Positions 26,893 through 36,781 of a stretch of DNA of 64,000 nucleotides are shown in pieces. This stretch comes from Candidatus Zixiibacteriota bacterium. Its GTDB lineage: Bacteria; Zixibacteria; MSB-5A5; WJJR01. Both the position numbers and the translations under genes were made by a program. The stretch is taken from assembly GCA_040752595.1 (NCBI GenBank), contig JBFMGX010000004.1, positions 449,808 through 513,807 of the forward strand, given 5' to 3'. Position 1 is the stretch's first letter. Each line of letters opens with the position of its first letter. Under the pieces are notes generated by a model, which saw only the letters and a program-made list of their open reading frames with translations, had not been told where the DNA came from and made no database searches.

Positions 26893-27897
26893 TCACGCCT
26901 TGCGGTTCCCGACAGCGCGGCGGTTGGACAAGACTGACCGGATGGCGTCTTCCAGCGCGTCCGCGGTCGCGCGAACGGGAAGCTCGATCATGCACCCGGC
27001 GGCGTTCTTGTGTCCCCCGCCGCCGAAGCGACGGGCCAACGCGGCCACGTTCACCGATCCCGGCGAGCGCAGACTGACCTTCGTCCGCCGGGGGCCCAAC
27101 TCCTTCAGGAGCGCCCCCACCATGACCCCTTTGAGAGACAGGGAATGGTCCACCAGTCCCTCGGTCTCCTGCAGGGAAACGCCGTATCGTCGTCGGTCCC
27201 GGATGCGCAAGGTGAGCAGACAGATCCGGCCCCCGGCGCGCAATTCCGCCTGTCCCAACACATGGTGAACGAGCTGGAAGTGCGGCAACGGGAGTTCGAA
27301 GTAGATGCGGTCGGTCAACTGGGTGATGTCGGCGCCCAGACGGAGCAGTGCGGCGGTGTTTTCGAATGTCGCGACGTTCGTGCTGGGGTGATGGAACCGT
27401 CCGGTGTCGGTCAGGATGCCGGCGGCCAGCAGTTGGGCCATGCGCGGTGTGATCCGGGCCCGCCAGTGCTTCAACAGCTCGTACACCAGCTCCGTGCACG
27501 ACGAACGGGAGGGGTCGACCACGTTGATCGTCCCGAAGCGGTCGCTGCCCTGATGGTGGTCGATGTTGATGATCGGCAGCCCGGGCGGCAGCAACGGCTC
27601 GACTGAGCCAACGCGGTCCAGCGATGAACACTCGAACACGATGGCGGCATCCCAATTGCGCCGCGCCCGTGACGATGGCGCACGGATGATCCGTCGCGGA
27701 TCGAGGCAGCGATAGCGGGCCGGCAGCGGACCGTCATTGAGCACGTCCGCCCGGCGGCGCCTCTGACGGGTCCAGAACTCATGGAACGCCAGTTGCGAGC
27801 CGACCGAGTCGCCATCGGGATCGCGGTGCGATGTGATGAGAATCCGATCCGCGTTTTGTAGTTGTCGGATGATCCGGGTGGCGGCGGCTTTGTTCAC
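26893..27897 (-). CDS. nrnA: DHH/DHHA1 nanoRNase / pAp phosphatase (NrnA-like)
   Basis: 334 residues with GTG start, overlapping the rbfA stop by 4 bases. Motif I is ITSHRDPDGDSVGSQLA, the DHH motif is INIDHHQGSDRFG near residue 112, GILTDTGRFHHPST follows, and the DHHA1 motif RFGGGGHKNAAGC is near residue 300. The family degrades 2-5 nt RNAs and pAp using Mn2+. Motif II, usually an aspartate (xxDxxxxxR), reads VFECSSLDR, with Glu in the Asp position; a glutamate may still bind metal. Its place between rbfA and truB is common. Confidence 0.92.
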   Translation of the reverse strand: MNKAAATRIIRQLQNADRILITSHRDPDGDSVGSQLAFHEFWTRQRRRRADVLNDGPLPARYRCLDPRRIIRAPSSRARRNWDAAIVFECSSLDRVGSVEPLLPPGLPIINIDHHQGSDRFGTINVVDPSRSSCTELVYELLKHWRARITPRMAQLLAAGILTDTGRFHHPSTNVATFENTAALLRLGADITQLTDRIYFELPLPHFQLVHHVLGQAELRAGGRICLLTLRIRDRRRYGVSLQETEGLVDHSLSLKGVMVGALLKELGPRRTKVSLRSPGSVNVAALARRFGGGGHKNAAGCMIELPVRATADALEDAIRSVLSNRRAVGNRKA

Positions 27898-28259
27898 TGC
27901 TGATCGTCCCGGCGTTCGCGCGCGATGCGGTTGAAGAGTTGCTCCAGTTTCATGCTGTCGTCGAGCGAAGGGTCGAATTCGAACCGCAGGCGCGGCACAC
28001 GGTACAGCTTGATTTCTCCGGCCACGCGTTTTTGCACAAAGCCGGCGATCTTGGCCAGGTGCGCCGCGCAGGTCGTGCGCGCCGGTTCGTCGCCGAGAAC
28101 GGAATATCGAATGGTCGCTTCCGAGTAGTCCCGCGCGAGGTCGCAGCGCGTGACGGTGACCATGGACAGGTCATAGTCCTTGATCTCGCGGTTCAGCACC
28201 TCGGCCACGACCCGCTGGATTTCCTCGGCCACGCGCTGATGGCGGTCGGCAGGTTTCAT
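27894..28259 (-). CDS. rbfA: Ribosome-binding factor A
   Basis: 121 residues. The KH-like fold begins with the basic helix KPADRHQRVAEEIQRVVAEVL, then VTVTRCDLARDYSEATIRYSVLG and the conserved C-terminal RVPRLRFEFDPSLDDSMKLEQLF. RbfA helps mature the 30S subunit, acting at the 5' end of 16S rRNA. The 3' end overlaps nrnA by 4 bases (GTGA). Confidence 0.95.
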   Translation of the reverse strand: MKPADRHQRVAEEIQRVVAEVLNREIKDYDLSMVTVTRCDLARDYSEATIRYSVLGDEPARTTCAAHLAKIAGFVQKRVAGEIKLYRVPRLRFEFDPSLDDSMKLEQLFNRIARERRDDQQ

Positions 28260-28278
28260 GTTGTCAGCGCCTCACGAG

Positions 28279-28335
28279 CACCCTCACTCGATCCGCCGTA
28301 GGCGGATCGACCTCTCCCTCCGGGAAAGGGCGGCC
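28279..28335. repeat. CTCTCCC/GATCCGCC dispersed repeat inside the operon
   Basis: CCCTCACTCGATCCGCC, then GGCGGATCGACCTCTCCCTC and CGGGAAAGGG. It lies between the DUF503 gene and rbfA, within the translation operon. It is slightly degenerate: AAAGGG replaces GAGAGG. Confidence 0.8.
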
Positions 28336-28394
28336 TCCGTCAGCTTGGGCCGAGGCAGGTGCGGGAGTCTCGCACATTTCGAACGACAAACGGC

Positions 28395-28670
28395 TCACAC
28401 GCTCATCTCACAATCGACCAGGTTCATCTCTCCGGGGCGATCGGCGTCCTGGACGACGTGGGTCAGTACGCTGTGGAGGTGCGCCCGTTCATTGGCAACC
28501 GCGGCGGCTTCGATGACGGCCCGCTGCCATTCGTCCTGAGCGTCGATTTCGGCGATCGCGACGCCGTAACTCCGTCTTGTTCCCTCCAAGAAACGTCGAA
28601 GGATGCCGCGCTTTTCCTTCAGACTGCGGCACCCCGGCAATCGCAGGACCATTCGCACGCTGCCGATCAC
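28395..28670 (-). CDS. DUF503 family protein (YlxP-like)
   Basis: 91 residues from GTG 28670, with GGAG six bases upstream; an ATG at 28712 would add 14 residues without family support. VRMVLRLPGCRSLKEKRGIL, VAIAEIDAQDEWQRAVI and ERAHLHSVLTHVV match the DUF503 profile. It is a small ferredoxin-like fold protein, almost always found between infB and rbfA, as here. Its function is not established, though the position suggests ribosome assembly or initiation. Confidence 0.9.
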   Translation of the reverse strand: MIGSVRMVLRLPGCRSLKEKRGILRRFLEGTRRSYGVAIAEIDAQDEWQRAVIEAAAVANERAHLHSVLTHVVQDADRPGEMNLVDCEMSV

Positions 28671-28718
28671 GGGCCGCTCCGAGAGTGTCTGCCCCCGGTG
28701 CGGCGTCCGCATCCCCGC

Positions 28719-31295
28719 TTACGCCAGCTTGCGCTCATGCTCCGTGACACGGTAGAGCTCGAAGACATCGCCAACCTTGATATCGTTGTAGTTCTCGATT
28801 TTGATGCCGCACTCCAGTCCCGCGCCCACTTCCTTGACGTCATCGCTGAAGCGGCGAACCGTCTGCAGCACGCCCGTGTACACGGTGATGCCGTCACGCA
28901 CGACGCGCAACTGATCGCGGGGACGCGCCACGCCCTCGGTCACTTCACACCCGGCGACGACGCCGACCTTGGAGATCTTGAAGGTATTCTTGACCTTCGC
29001 TTCGCCGGTCCGCTCTTCGACCACGACCGGTGAGAGCATTCCTTCGAGCGCCGAGCGGATGTCGGCCTCCGCCTCATAGATGATGTCATAGAAGCGGATG
29101 TCGACACCTTCGCGTCCCGCCAGTTCCCGGGCGCGGGCGTCAGGGCGCACGTGGAAACCGATCACCACCGCATCCGAGGCCGCCGCGAGGAGCACGTCGG
29201 ACTCGCTGATCGCCCCCACGCCGCGGTGGATGACATTGACTTGAATCTCCTCGGACTTGATCTTCGCGAGCGTGTCGGCCAACACCTCCACGGAGCCGTC
29301 GACGTCGCCCTTGATGATGACCTTCAGGTCTTTGACCGCGCCTTCCTTGATGCGGTCATAGAGAGTGGACAGACTCGCCTTGGCCAGCCGGTGGTACGAT
29401 TGCTCGCGTCGCACCCGCTCGCGCATCTGCGAGATCTGACGGGCTTGTTGCTCCTCGACACAGACGGCGAATGTGTCCCCCGCCTGCGGCACTGCGGTGG
29501 AACCGGTCACCTGAACCGGCGACGACGGTCCGGCCATCATCACCGGACGGCCGCGCTCGTCGACCATGTTGCGAACCCGCCCGTGATGCGGGCCGGTGAT
29601 GAAGAAGTCGCCCACGTGCAGGGTCCCGTTCTGGACGAGGATCGTGGCGACCGGTCCGCGACCCTTGTCGAGCTCGGCCTCGATGACGACGCCACGCGCA
29701 CGTCGTTCGGGCTGCCCTTTCAACTCGAGCAACTCTGCCTGCAGGAGGACCATCTCCAACAGTCGATCGACTCCCGTACCCGTGCGCGCCGAGACGGGCA
29801 CGACGATCGTCGAGCCGCCCCACTCCTCGGGGATCAGGCCGCGATCCGCCAATTGGCTCTTGACGCGTTCCGGGTCGGCGCCGGGCAGGTCCATCTTGTT
29901 GACGGCGACGACGATCGGGACACCGGCGGCCTGAGCGTGGTCGATGGCCTCGATGGTCTGTGGCATCACGGCATCATCCACGGCGACGACGAGAATGACG
30001 ATGTCGGTCGCTTGCGCACCACGCGCCCGCATGGCCGTGAACGCCTCGTGGCCGGGTGTGTCCAAAAACGTCAAACGGCCGCGCGGCGTCTCCACGGAAT
30101 AGGCGCCGATATGTTGGGTGATGCCGCCCTTCTCCCCCGCCACGACATTGGAGGTCCGGATGAAGTCGAGCAGGGACGTCTTGCCGTGGTCGACGTGCCC
30201 CATAATCGTGACCACCGGCGGACGCGGCACCGTGGGACGCTCATCCTCAACGTCCTCGGCGAGGGTCTCCTCGCCGATTTCCTCGACCTGCTTGATACTG
30301 TAGTCAAATTCCAGGGCGACCGTTTCAATGGTATCGAGATCGAGGCGTTGGTTCATGGTGGCCAGCATCCCCAGTTCGAGGCACTTGGCCACGACTTCGG
30401 TGGGACTGACACTCATCTTCTGTGCGAGTTCAGCCACCGACATGAACTCATTGACCTCGATGGTCCGAGTCGGTTCGACGAAGTCCGTTCCCCCCTCGTC
30501 GCGGTGTTGACGCTTGCGCGTCTTGGCGCGTGTGCCGAGCTCGGCAATCGTCCGGCGGAAGCTGGCGGCGACTTCCTGTTGATCGACCCGCGAACCCCTC
30601 TTCTTGGGTCCGCGACGGCGCCGACGCCTGGCGGCATCGGCCCCGGAGATCGCGGGCCCGCGACCGGGTGCGGGACCACTCCTTGCTGATGCCGGGACTA
30701 CGGCTCCCGCCGGTCTTCCCGCAATGGCGGCAGCACCGGGTCGTGGTCGCGGCCGGGCTCCCGGTAGGACTACAGGCGGGACGAAGGACTGTCGAGGCGC
30801 TGCTGCCGGCGGAGTCACTTTCTTGGGACGCGGAGCGGCTGGGCTCGGAGTCGGAGGCGGTGGCGCTGTCGGCTTGGGCGGTGCCGGCTTGACTCTTGCG
30901 GCGGCCGCTGCCGCTGCTGCCTTCGCAGCTGCCTCAGCGGCCGCTTTGGCTGCGGCCGCGGCCGCGGCCTTGGCGTCCGCTTCCGCCGCCTCGCGGACTC
31001 GACGCTCTTCCTCTTCCTTTTGTGCCTTCTCGGCAGCGGCTTTTTGGGCCTCCAGTTCCGCGGACTCACGCGCCTTGGCCTTGCGCTCCCGCGTCTTGCG
31101 TTCGCGCAGAGCGATCTCGGCTTTCAACGCGTCCTTTTGCTTCGCAAACTCGGACTCAATGGCCTCCAAGAGTTCATCGGAAGCGACGCTCATGTGGCTG
31201 CGCACGTCGAAGCCGAGGCGATTGACCATCGCCATCAGGGCGTCGCTGGACAAATTGTGATCCCGTGCGACCTCGTAGAGCCGTTTGCTCGCCAT
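28719..31295 (-). CDS. infB: Translation initiation factor IF-2
   Basis: 858 residues. IF2_N begins at the N-terminus ([20 protein letters not shown]). An Ala/Lys/Glu-rich helical linker and a Pro/Arg-rich segment run to about residue 260. A second IF2_N-like domain holds [20 protein letters not shown]. The G domain at about 360-530 has G1 [12 protein letters not shown]2 [11 protein letters not shown]3 DTPGHEAF and G4 NKMDLPGAD. The C-terminal beta-barrels bind fMet-tRNA. The Ala-rich linker, with long runs of AAAAAA-type sequence, is unusually repetitive but in frame. Confidence 0.97.
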   Translation of the reverse strand: MASKRLYEVARDHNLSSDALMAMVNRLGFDVRSHMSVASDELLEAIESEFAKQKDALKAEIALRERKTRERKAKARESAELEAQKAAAEKAQKEEEERRVREAAEADAKAAAAAAAKAAAEAAAKAAAAAAAARVKPAPPKPTAPPPPTPSPAAPRPKKVTPPAAAPRQSFVPPVVLPGARPRPRPGAAAIAGRPAGAVVPASARSGPAPGRGPAISGADAARRRRRRGPKKRGSRVDQQEVAASFRRTIAELGTRAKTRKRQHRDEGGTDFVEPTRTIEVNEFMSVAELAQKMSVSPTEVVAKCLELGMLATMNQRLDLDTIETVALEFDYSIKQVEEIGEETLAEDVEDERPTVPRPPVVTIMGHVDHGKTSLLDFIRTSNVVAGEKGGITQHIGAYSVETPRGRLTFLDTPGHEAFTAMRARGAQATDIVILVVAVDDAVMPQTIEAIDHAQAAGVPIVVAVNKMDLPGADPERVKSQLADRGLIPEEWGGSTIVVPVSARTGTGVDRLLEMVLLQAELLELKGQPERRARGVVIEAELDKGRGPVATILVQNGTLHVGDFFITGPHHGRVRNMVDERGRPVMMAGPSSPVQVTGSTAVPQAGDTFAVCVEEQQARQISQMRERVRREQSYHRLAKASLSTLYDRIKEGAVKDLKVIIKGDVDGSVEVLADTLAKIKSEEIQVNVIHRGVGAISESDVLLAAASDAVVIGFHVRPDARARELAGREGVDIRFYDIIYEAEADIRSALEGMLSPVVVEERTGEAKVKNTFKISKVGVVAGCEVTEGVARPRDQLRVVRDGITVYTGVLQTVRRFSDDVKEVGAGLECGIKIENYNDIKVGDVFELYRVTEHERKLA

Positions 31296-31357
31296 GCGCG
31301 TTCCGATTCCTATCGAGTCCAGTACCGGATTTCTTTCCGGTCAATCGGGTTTGAGGC

Positions 31358-32764
31358 CTATCGTCCGCCTTTGGGCTTGCCTGCCTCGTCCTCGTCGGTC
31401 TCCTCCCCTTCGTCCTCTTCTTCGGGAGGATCCGCACCCAACGTTTCATGGAACAACTCATCGCCCCGGCTGGGACGCCGCGACGGTGTCGGCACGGAAA
31501 TCGTGTAACCGACCTGCTGCGCCACGAATTCCTGCGCCCCCTCCACCAGTTTGGCGGCGGTCTTGGGGCCGATTCCCTCCACGGTCAGCAGGTCCTCGGG
31601 GGTCTTTGTCGCCAATGTCTCGATCGAGTCGATCCCGCTGGCTTCCAGGCGTCCCTTCGTGACCTCACCGATACCCGGCAGTTCCTCCAACGAGGTGACC
31701 GTGTCGAGGGCGCGGGAGCGCTGCGCCAGGTACTGCGATTCGGAGCGGATCGTGATCTTCCATCCGGTCAGTTTGGCCGCCAAGCGGGCGTTCTGCCCGT
31801 TGCGTCCGATTGCCAGCGACAGTTTCTCATCGTCGACGATCACCGTCATCTCCTTGGCATCGGGCGCCGTCTTGACCTGCACGACGCGGGCCGGGGCCAG
31901 AGCGCGGGCGACGAAGACCTCGGGATCGGAATCCCATTGCACGATGTCGATCCGTTCATTGGCCAATTCGCGGACGATCGATTGCACACGTACGCCCTTG
32001 ACGCCGACGCAGGCGCCGACCGGATCGACGCGGTCATCGATGGAGATGACCGCCACCTTGGAGCGCTCGCCGGGCTCACGCGCCACGGCGCGAATCTCGA
32101 CGATCTTTTCGAAGATCTCCGGGACCTCCAGCTCGAAGAGCCGGATCAAGAGCCCCGGGTGCGCACGCGACAACACGATTTGCGGCCCCTTCATGTTGGG
32201 CTGCACATCGGCGATATAGGCGCGAATCCGATCCCCCTGGCGGAAGCGTTCGCGGGGAATCTGCTCCTTATGGGGCACCACGGCCTCGGCGCCGGACAGA
32301 TTGCAGATGATCGTCCCCTTGTCGATGTGCTGCACGATGCCGGTGACCACCTCGCCGACGCGGTCCTTGTACTCGGCGTAAACCTGCTCGCGCTCGCGCT
32401 CACGGATGCGCTGGACGAGAATCTGCTTGGTGGCGGCGATGGCATTGCGCCCGAACTCCTCGAAGGGGAGCTCGATTTCCATCTCGTCGCCGATCTCCGT
32501 TTCCTCGTCGATCTCCTGCGCGTCGACCAGGGAAATCTCGTGCTGGTTGTCCTGGACGAAGGCGACGACGGTCTTGATGGCGACCATGTAGATTTCGCCC
32601 TCGCGGCGGTCGATGTGGACGCGGATGTTGTCGGCGTCGCCAAACTTCTTCTTGGCCGCCATCATCAGCCCTTCCTTGATCGTCTCGAGCACGTACTCCT
32701 GATCAAGGTTCTTGGACTTGGTGATCTGGTGGACCACCTCCATGACATCAAAATCAATCGGCAT
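31358..32764 (-). CDS. nusA: Transcription termination/antitermination protein NusA
   Basis: 468 residues. The NusA N-terminal RNA-polymerase-binding domain covers about 1-125. The S1 domain includes VGEVVTGIVQHIDKGTIICNL. Two KH domains follow, with GACVGVKGVRVQSIVREL and LAIGRNGQNARLAAKLTGW. The C-terminus carries a helix-hairpin-helix pair (LEELPGIGEVTKGRLEASGI and LLTVEGIGPKTAAKLVEG), then a Glu/Asp-rich tail. It acts in pausing, termination and antitermination. It lies between rimP and infB as usual, 62 bases before infB. Confidence 0.96.
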   Translation of the reverse strand: MPIDFDVMEVVHQITKSKNLDQEYVLETIKEGLMMAAKKKFGDADNIRVHIDRREGEIYMVAIKTVVAFVQDNQHEISLVDAQEIDEETEIGDEMEIELPFEEFGRNAIAATKQILVQRIREREREQVYAEYKDRVGEVVTGIVQHIDKGTIICNLSGAEAVVPHKEQIPRERFRQGDRIRAYIADVQPNMKGPQIVLSRAHPGLLIRLFELEVPEIFEKIVEIRAVAREPGERSKVAVISIDDRVDPVGACVGVKGVRVQSIVRELANERIDIVQWDSDPEVFVARALAPARVVQVKTAPDAKEMTVIVDDEKLSLAIGRNGQNARLAAKLTGWKITIRSESQYLAQRSRALDTVTSLEELPGIGEVTKGRLEASGIDSIETLATKTPEDLLTVEGIGPKTAAKLVEGAQEFVAQQVGYTISVPTPSRRPSRGDELFHETLGADPPEEEDEGEETDEDEAGKPKGGR

Positions 32765-32812
32765 TGTCGTCCTTCGTCCGTCCCGCCGCCGGTGCGGCGT
32801 TCTCGCCCGGTG

Positions 32813-33268
32813 TCAGATCACCAGCTTTCCCTCTACCACGTGGTCCCACGCGTAGTCCCTGCCGCCGACGGTCACGCCGGACTCATCAACAGCGTCGATC
32901 GTTCCAGTCGCCGTACGGCGTTTTCCCTCCGGATCGGTGTACCGCAGAGCCACTTCCTGTCCCGCCTTGCGACGGAAATCCGCCTCAGTGCGCAGGGGCC
33001 GATCCAGCCCCGGCGATGAGACTTCCAAGGTGTACCGCCCCGGCACGAAATCGGCAGCATCCAGATCGGCCGACAGCCGTCGCGACACGGCGGTGCAGTC
33101 GTCGATAGTCACGCCCCCGGCCTTGTCGACAAGGAGGCGTATCGTCTGGTGACGTCCGGGGTGGTACATCAGCTCAACCAACTCCACACCGTATCGGCCC
33201 AGCACCGGCAAGACGAGCGCTTCCAGACGCGCCACAAGAGAATGCTCCGCCTGACCGGTCAACACCAT
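32813..33268 (-). CDS. rimP: Ribosome maturation factor RimP
   Basis: 151 residues from ATG 33268; a GTG at 33325 would add 19 acidic residues. GRYGVELVELMYHPGRHQTIRL, then VTIDDCTAVSRRLSADLDA and the hallmark YTLEVSSPGLDRPLRTEADF identify RimP. The C-terminal SH3-like domain closes with YAWDHVVEGKLVI. It acts in 30S maturation together with RbfA of the same cluster. It is first in the nusA-infB run, 48 bases before nusA. Confidence 0.93.
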   Translation of the reverse strand: MVLTGQAEHSLVARLEALVLPVLGRYGVELVELMYHPGRHQTIRLLVDKAGGVTIDDCTAVSRRLSADLDAADFVPGRYTLEVSSPGLDRPLRTEADFRRKAGQEVALRYTDPEGKRRTATGTIDAVDESGVTVGGRDYAWDHVVEGKLVI

Positions 33269-33405
33269 TCCCTCCGGTGGGACCCGCTCCCTTTCGTCCA
33301 CCTCGCTGTCGTCCGGGATCCGCACCGCAAACCGCTTAGTATATATTCGCTTAACCCGTCGCGCAAGGGGAAAACTGGCGCTTTAGCCCCTCCTCCATTC
33401 CCATC

Positions 33406-35139
33406 TCAATGGGCCTTGTGCCCCTTGGCGACCTCCGCCACCATCCGTTCGGTGAGTGACGCGTACGGGACATCCTCGACCGCCTCACTGTCACGCCGTT
33501 TGATTTCCCACGCTCCACGCGACACGCCACGCTTGCCGACCGTGATCCGCCACGGAATGCCGATCAGGTCGGCATCGGCGAATTTCACACCGGCGCGTTC
33601 CTCCCGATCGTCGTACAGGACGGCCAATCCCGCCGTCACGAGGTCGCGATAGAGATCCTCCGCGGCCTTGACCAGCGCGGGATCATCGGAGTTGGCACAG
33701 ATCAGATGGCAGTCAGCGGGGGCGATCGGCGCCGGCCAGATGATTCCCTTGTCGTCGTGATATCGCTCCACGGCGGCCTGCGCCGTCCGTGTGATCCCGA
33801 TCCCGTATGAGCCCATGATCATCGGATGTTCATCGCCGGCATCGTCGGTGTAGAGCGCCGACAGGGCTGACGAGTACTTGGTCCCCAGCTTGAACGTGTT
33901 GCCGACTTCGATCCCGCGGCGCTCGATCAGGCGTCCCTGGTGGCAACGCGGGCAATGCTCGCCCGCTTCGGCGGCGCGGATGGTCGCCGTCCGGTCGATG
34001 CGGAAGTCGCTGCGGTTGACGTCGACGAGATGGCGGTCGGCCTGATTGGCGCCGACGATAAAGTTCACCATGTCGGTGATCTCATCATCGGCGATCACGA
34101 GAATGCCCGAGTCGAGCCCGACCGGCCCGGCGAACCCGACCGGACAGCCGGTCAGCCGTTCCACGGTGGGGCCGTCGAGCATTTCCACGATCGGGGTTCC
34201 GGTCGCCTTGGCCAACTTCGTCTCATTGATCTGACGGTCGCCGCGGATCAGCGCCGCCACATAGCGATCACCGGCGCGATACAACAGCGTCTTGACCAGC
34301 CGGTGGGGGCGCACCTTGAGAAAGGCGGTCACCTCTTCGATGGTCCGGGCATTGGGTGTGTCGACCACATGACGCGGCCGCGGCGGACCATTGTGATCGG
34401 CGTGGCGCAATAATGGCAGCGACTCGGCGCGTTCCCGATTGGCGGCATACCCGCACGCCGGGCACGACAGCACGATGACTTCGCCGCCTTCGGTGTCGAC
34501 GATGACGACAAACTCGTGCGCCGACTTGCCGCCCATCGCGCCGGTGTCGGATTCGATCATCACGATGTCGAGTCCGCAACGCCGGAAGGCGGCGTGGTAG
34601 GCGTCGACCATCTTCTGATAGGAAACCCCCAGTCCCTCTTCGTCGACGTCGAACGAATAGGCGTCCTTCATGATGAACTCGCGCCCGCGCATCAGCCCGA
34701 AGCGGGGACGGATCTCATCGCGGAATTTGACTTGAATCTGATAGAGATTGAGCGGGAGTTTCTTGTAGGAGCGCAACTCACCGGCGACGAGGTTGGTCAC
34801 CACTTCCTCGTGGGTGCCGCCCAGGACCATCGGCCGCTCGTGGCGGTCGGTCATGCGCATCAGCTCCGGGCCAACGTCGTCGTAGCGCCCGGTCTTCTGC
34901 CACAGCTCCGCGGGCGCGAGGACCGGCATCGTGATCTCGAAGGCCCCGGCGGCGTCCATCTCCTCGCGCACAATCTGTGAAATCCGGGCGAGGACCCGTT
35001 GCATCAACGGCAGGTAGATGTAGACACCGGCGGTCAGTTTGCGGATGTACCCCGCCCGCACCAGGAGTCGGTGACTGACCAACTCGGCCTCGGCGGGATC
35101 CTCCCGCAATGTCGGTATGAAGATCCGGCTCATGCGCAT
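33406..35139 (-). CDS. proS: Prolyl-tRNA synthetase (bacterial type)
   Basis: 577 residues, bacterial length with the editing insertion. It begins SRIFIPTLREDPAEAELVSH. Class II motif 1 lies in GVYIYLPLMQRVL and motif 2 in FRDEIRPRFGLMRGREFIMKD. The YbaK-like editing domain is at about 225-385, with TKLAKATGTPIVEML. Motif 3 is in GSYGIGITRTAQAAVE, and the anticodon-binding domain includes DREERAGVKFADADLIGIPW. It charges tRNA-Pro and hydrolyses mischarged Ala-tRNA. An ATG two codons later is an equally possible start. Confidence 0.96.
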   Translation of the reverse strand: MRMSRIFIPTLREDPAEAELVSHRLLVRAGYIRKLTAGVYIYLPLMQRVLARISQIVREEMDAAGAFEITMPVLAPAELWQKTGRYDDVGPELMRMTDRHERPMVLGGTHEEVVTNLVAGELRSYKKLPLNLYQIQVKFRDEIRPRFGLMRGREFIMKDAYSFDVDEEGLGVSYQKMVDAYHAAFRRCGLDIVMIESDTGAMGGKSAHEFVVIVDTEGGEVIVLSCPACGYAANRERAESLPLLRHADHNGPPRPRHVVDTPNARTIEEVTAFLKVRPHRLVKTLLYRAGDRYVAALIRGDRQINETKLAKATGTPIVEMLDGPTVERLTGCPVGFAGPVGLDSGILVIADDEITDMVNFIVGANQADRHLVDVNRSDFRIDRTATIRAAEAGEHCPRCHQGRLIERRGIEVGNTFKLGTKYSSALSALYTDDAGDEHPMIMGSYGIGITRTAQAAVERYHDDKGIIWPAPIAPADCHLICANSDDPALVKAAEDLYRDLVTAGLAVLYDDREERAGVKFADADLIGIPWRITVGKRGVSRGAWEIKRRDSEAVEDVPYASLTERMVAEVAKGHKAH

Positions 35140-35325
35140 GATGCGTTCCCCATGTATCCCAATGTGCCGCGCCGCCCCGATGTACCGGCGCGCCGCAAGC
35201 TATCAGTATACCGCAACTCCATACACGGCAAAAGGGCAAACATGTTCCCCGGGAGAGCGCCGCGATCCGAGATCGCGGGCACGCATTGCGTTGGGGTGTT
35301 TGTGGGGATGAATGCCGCGCCGCCT

Positions 35326-35778
35326 CTACTTCGGCGGCGTCTTGCGGGTCGAGTCGGTGCGAGGCTTGCGCTTGGTGGTGGCTGGTTTCTTGGCCGTCGA
35401 CTTGGTGGTCGGCGGTTTCTCGATTCTATCGTCGACACCGTCGTTGTTGTCATCGATCAAATGGTCGTACTGCGGTTGGGTTTCCTTCTTTTGGGCCTCG
35501 CGCACCGTCCGTTTGAGCCGCTCAAGCAGGGTGTTTTTGGAGGAGCGCTCGCGAGAAGCTTCCTCCGTGGGCTTCGCCATCCCCTCCGGTGTCGAGGCAC
35601 TCCCTGCCTGTCTCCCAGTGTCCTGCGGGCCCGGAACGACCCCGCCCTGTGGGATGGTCCCACTCGAGTCGGCGACCGGTTTGGAGGCGGCCTTGGCTCT
35701 GACCTCGATGCCGTACGCCGACAGCGGGGTGAAGGTCGCCAGCAGCATCACAGAGACTATTGTGGAAGTTCTCTTCAT
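35326..35778 (-). CDS. Small secreted protein with Ca-binding-like loop and basic tail
   Basis: 150 residues from ATG 35778, chosen because it gives a clean signal peptide (MKRTSTIVSVMLLATFTPLS, cleaved near AYG). The mature chain is mostly disordered. A helical ERLKRTVREAQKKE segment precedes DDNNDGVDDRIE, which resembles the Dx(N)xDGxxD calcium loops of thrombospondin type-3-like repeats. The last 30 residues are Lys/Thr/Pro-rich. I do not recognise a family. It begins 35 bases after the end of the CPBP protease gene and may be co-transcribed with it. Confidence 0.6.
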   Translation of the reverse strand: MKRTSTIVSVMLLATFTPLSAYGIEVRAKAASKPVADSSGTIPQGGVVPGPQDTGRQAGSASTPEGMAKPTEEASRERSSKNTLLERLKRTVREAQKKETQPQYDHLIDDNNDGVDDRIEKPPTTKSTAKKPATTKRKPRTDSTRKTPPK

Positions 35779-35813
35779 GATCCGTCGCCCGCAATGGGCG
35801 GCCTGTCTGCCGT

Positions 35814-36728
35814 CTACTGCAATACGGTGCCTGGCCGGATGTCGACAGCCGGACCCTTCAGTCGATCTGTTGGGTGCCACACCAACGCTGCGGCCAGGAG
35901 CGCCATCATCAATCCAGTGACCAGCAATGAATCCTCGGGTCCGAATGCTGATCCCGTCAGCAAATTGGGCCGCTCCGCTTGCAGGTCAAGCAGGAAGTTC
36001 GGGTGTCGCGCACCGCTCACGGGGAAGTCAAAGATGTACAACAACGCATTCCAGCCGAAATGAAGACCGATCGTCGGCCATAGACTCTTCGCCTTCAGGC
36101 AGACGAGCGCCAAGAACCCTCCCATGAGGGAGATGTTCAGAATTCCCAGCACGGACACGTGGGCCCTCGTCAGGTGGGCGAGCCCGAACAGCAATGCGGT
36201 CCCCACCACAGCAACCGGCGCATTCCCATACATGTCCAGGGTCCGGAGAACATAGCCACGAAAGATGATTTCTTCCTGCACGACCAGGCACAGACCGCCG
36301 ATCAACATCAAGAGCAGGTACAGCACTCCTCGTGTCAGCGATGCGGAGGTCCCCGTCAGCGTGACGGCACCGGCGCCGATCGCGATGGCGACGATCAGGC
36401 CGACGGCGACGGTGGACACCAGGGTCCCCGCGCCGAAGAGCCTCAAGGCACGCCGGCGATGGAGTCCCACATGGGACCAGCCCCGCTTCTCGACGTACCG
36501 AAGGAACCCGAAGCAGACCAGCAGTACGACGGCGAGACTTCCGATGCTGGAGGCAAGGAACCAGGGCTCATTCAACCCACGTCCATCATACCGGGACCAG
36601 TACCGCGCGGACACGGTACCGAGGCCGGTGAACACGACCAACTGCAGCAAGGCATATGTCGCGATGACAAAGGCAAGGACCTTGCCGACGCCGACTGCCA
36701 ATTTCAACTTGAAAATGTGGCCCGTCAT
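35814..36728 (-). CDS. CPBP-family intramembrane protease (CAAX/Abi type)
   Basis: 304 residues with about eight membrane helices. The metalloprotease motif QEEIIFRGYVLRTL is near residue 155; LLFGLAHL supplies a histidine, and HFGWNALLY gives the H-x3-N motif. These are the conserved CPBP/Abi residues (PF02517). Bacterial members are implicated in prenyl-protein processing or protection against self-made peptides; the substrate is unknown here. It lies between the DUF4384 operon and the small secreted gene. Confidence 0.88.
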   Translation of the reverse strand: MTGHIFKLKLAVGVGKVLAFVIATYALLQLVVFTGLGTVSARYWSRYDGRGLNEPWFLASSIGSLAVVLLVCFGFLRYVEKRGWSHVGLHRRRALRLFGAGTLVSTVAVGLIVAIAIGAGAVTLTGTSASLTRGVLYLLLMLIGGLCLVVQEEIIFRGYVLRTLDMYGNAPVAVVGTALLFGLAHLTRAHVSVLGILNISLMGGFLALVCLKAKSLWPTIGLHFGWNALLYIFDFPVSGARHPNFLLDLQAERPNLLTGSAFGPEDSLLVTGLMMALLAAALVWHPTDRLKGPAVDIRPGTVLQ

Positions 36729-36781
36729 CGCGTTCTCTCCCTTGGCGCATGGTACGCTGAACCGTTACTGGCTCTTGTTGT

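Noticed and set aside
25874..27655. One 593-codon open frame covering truB and a long N-terminal part
   Set aside because: The first 267 codons are the nrnA gene read in another frame; nrnA has all DHH/DHHA1 motifs, and the truB fold begins only at about 26854.
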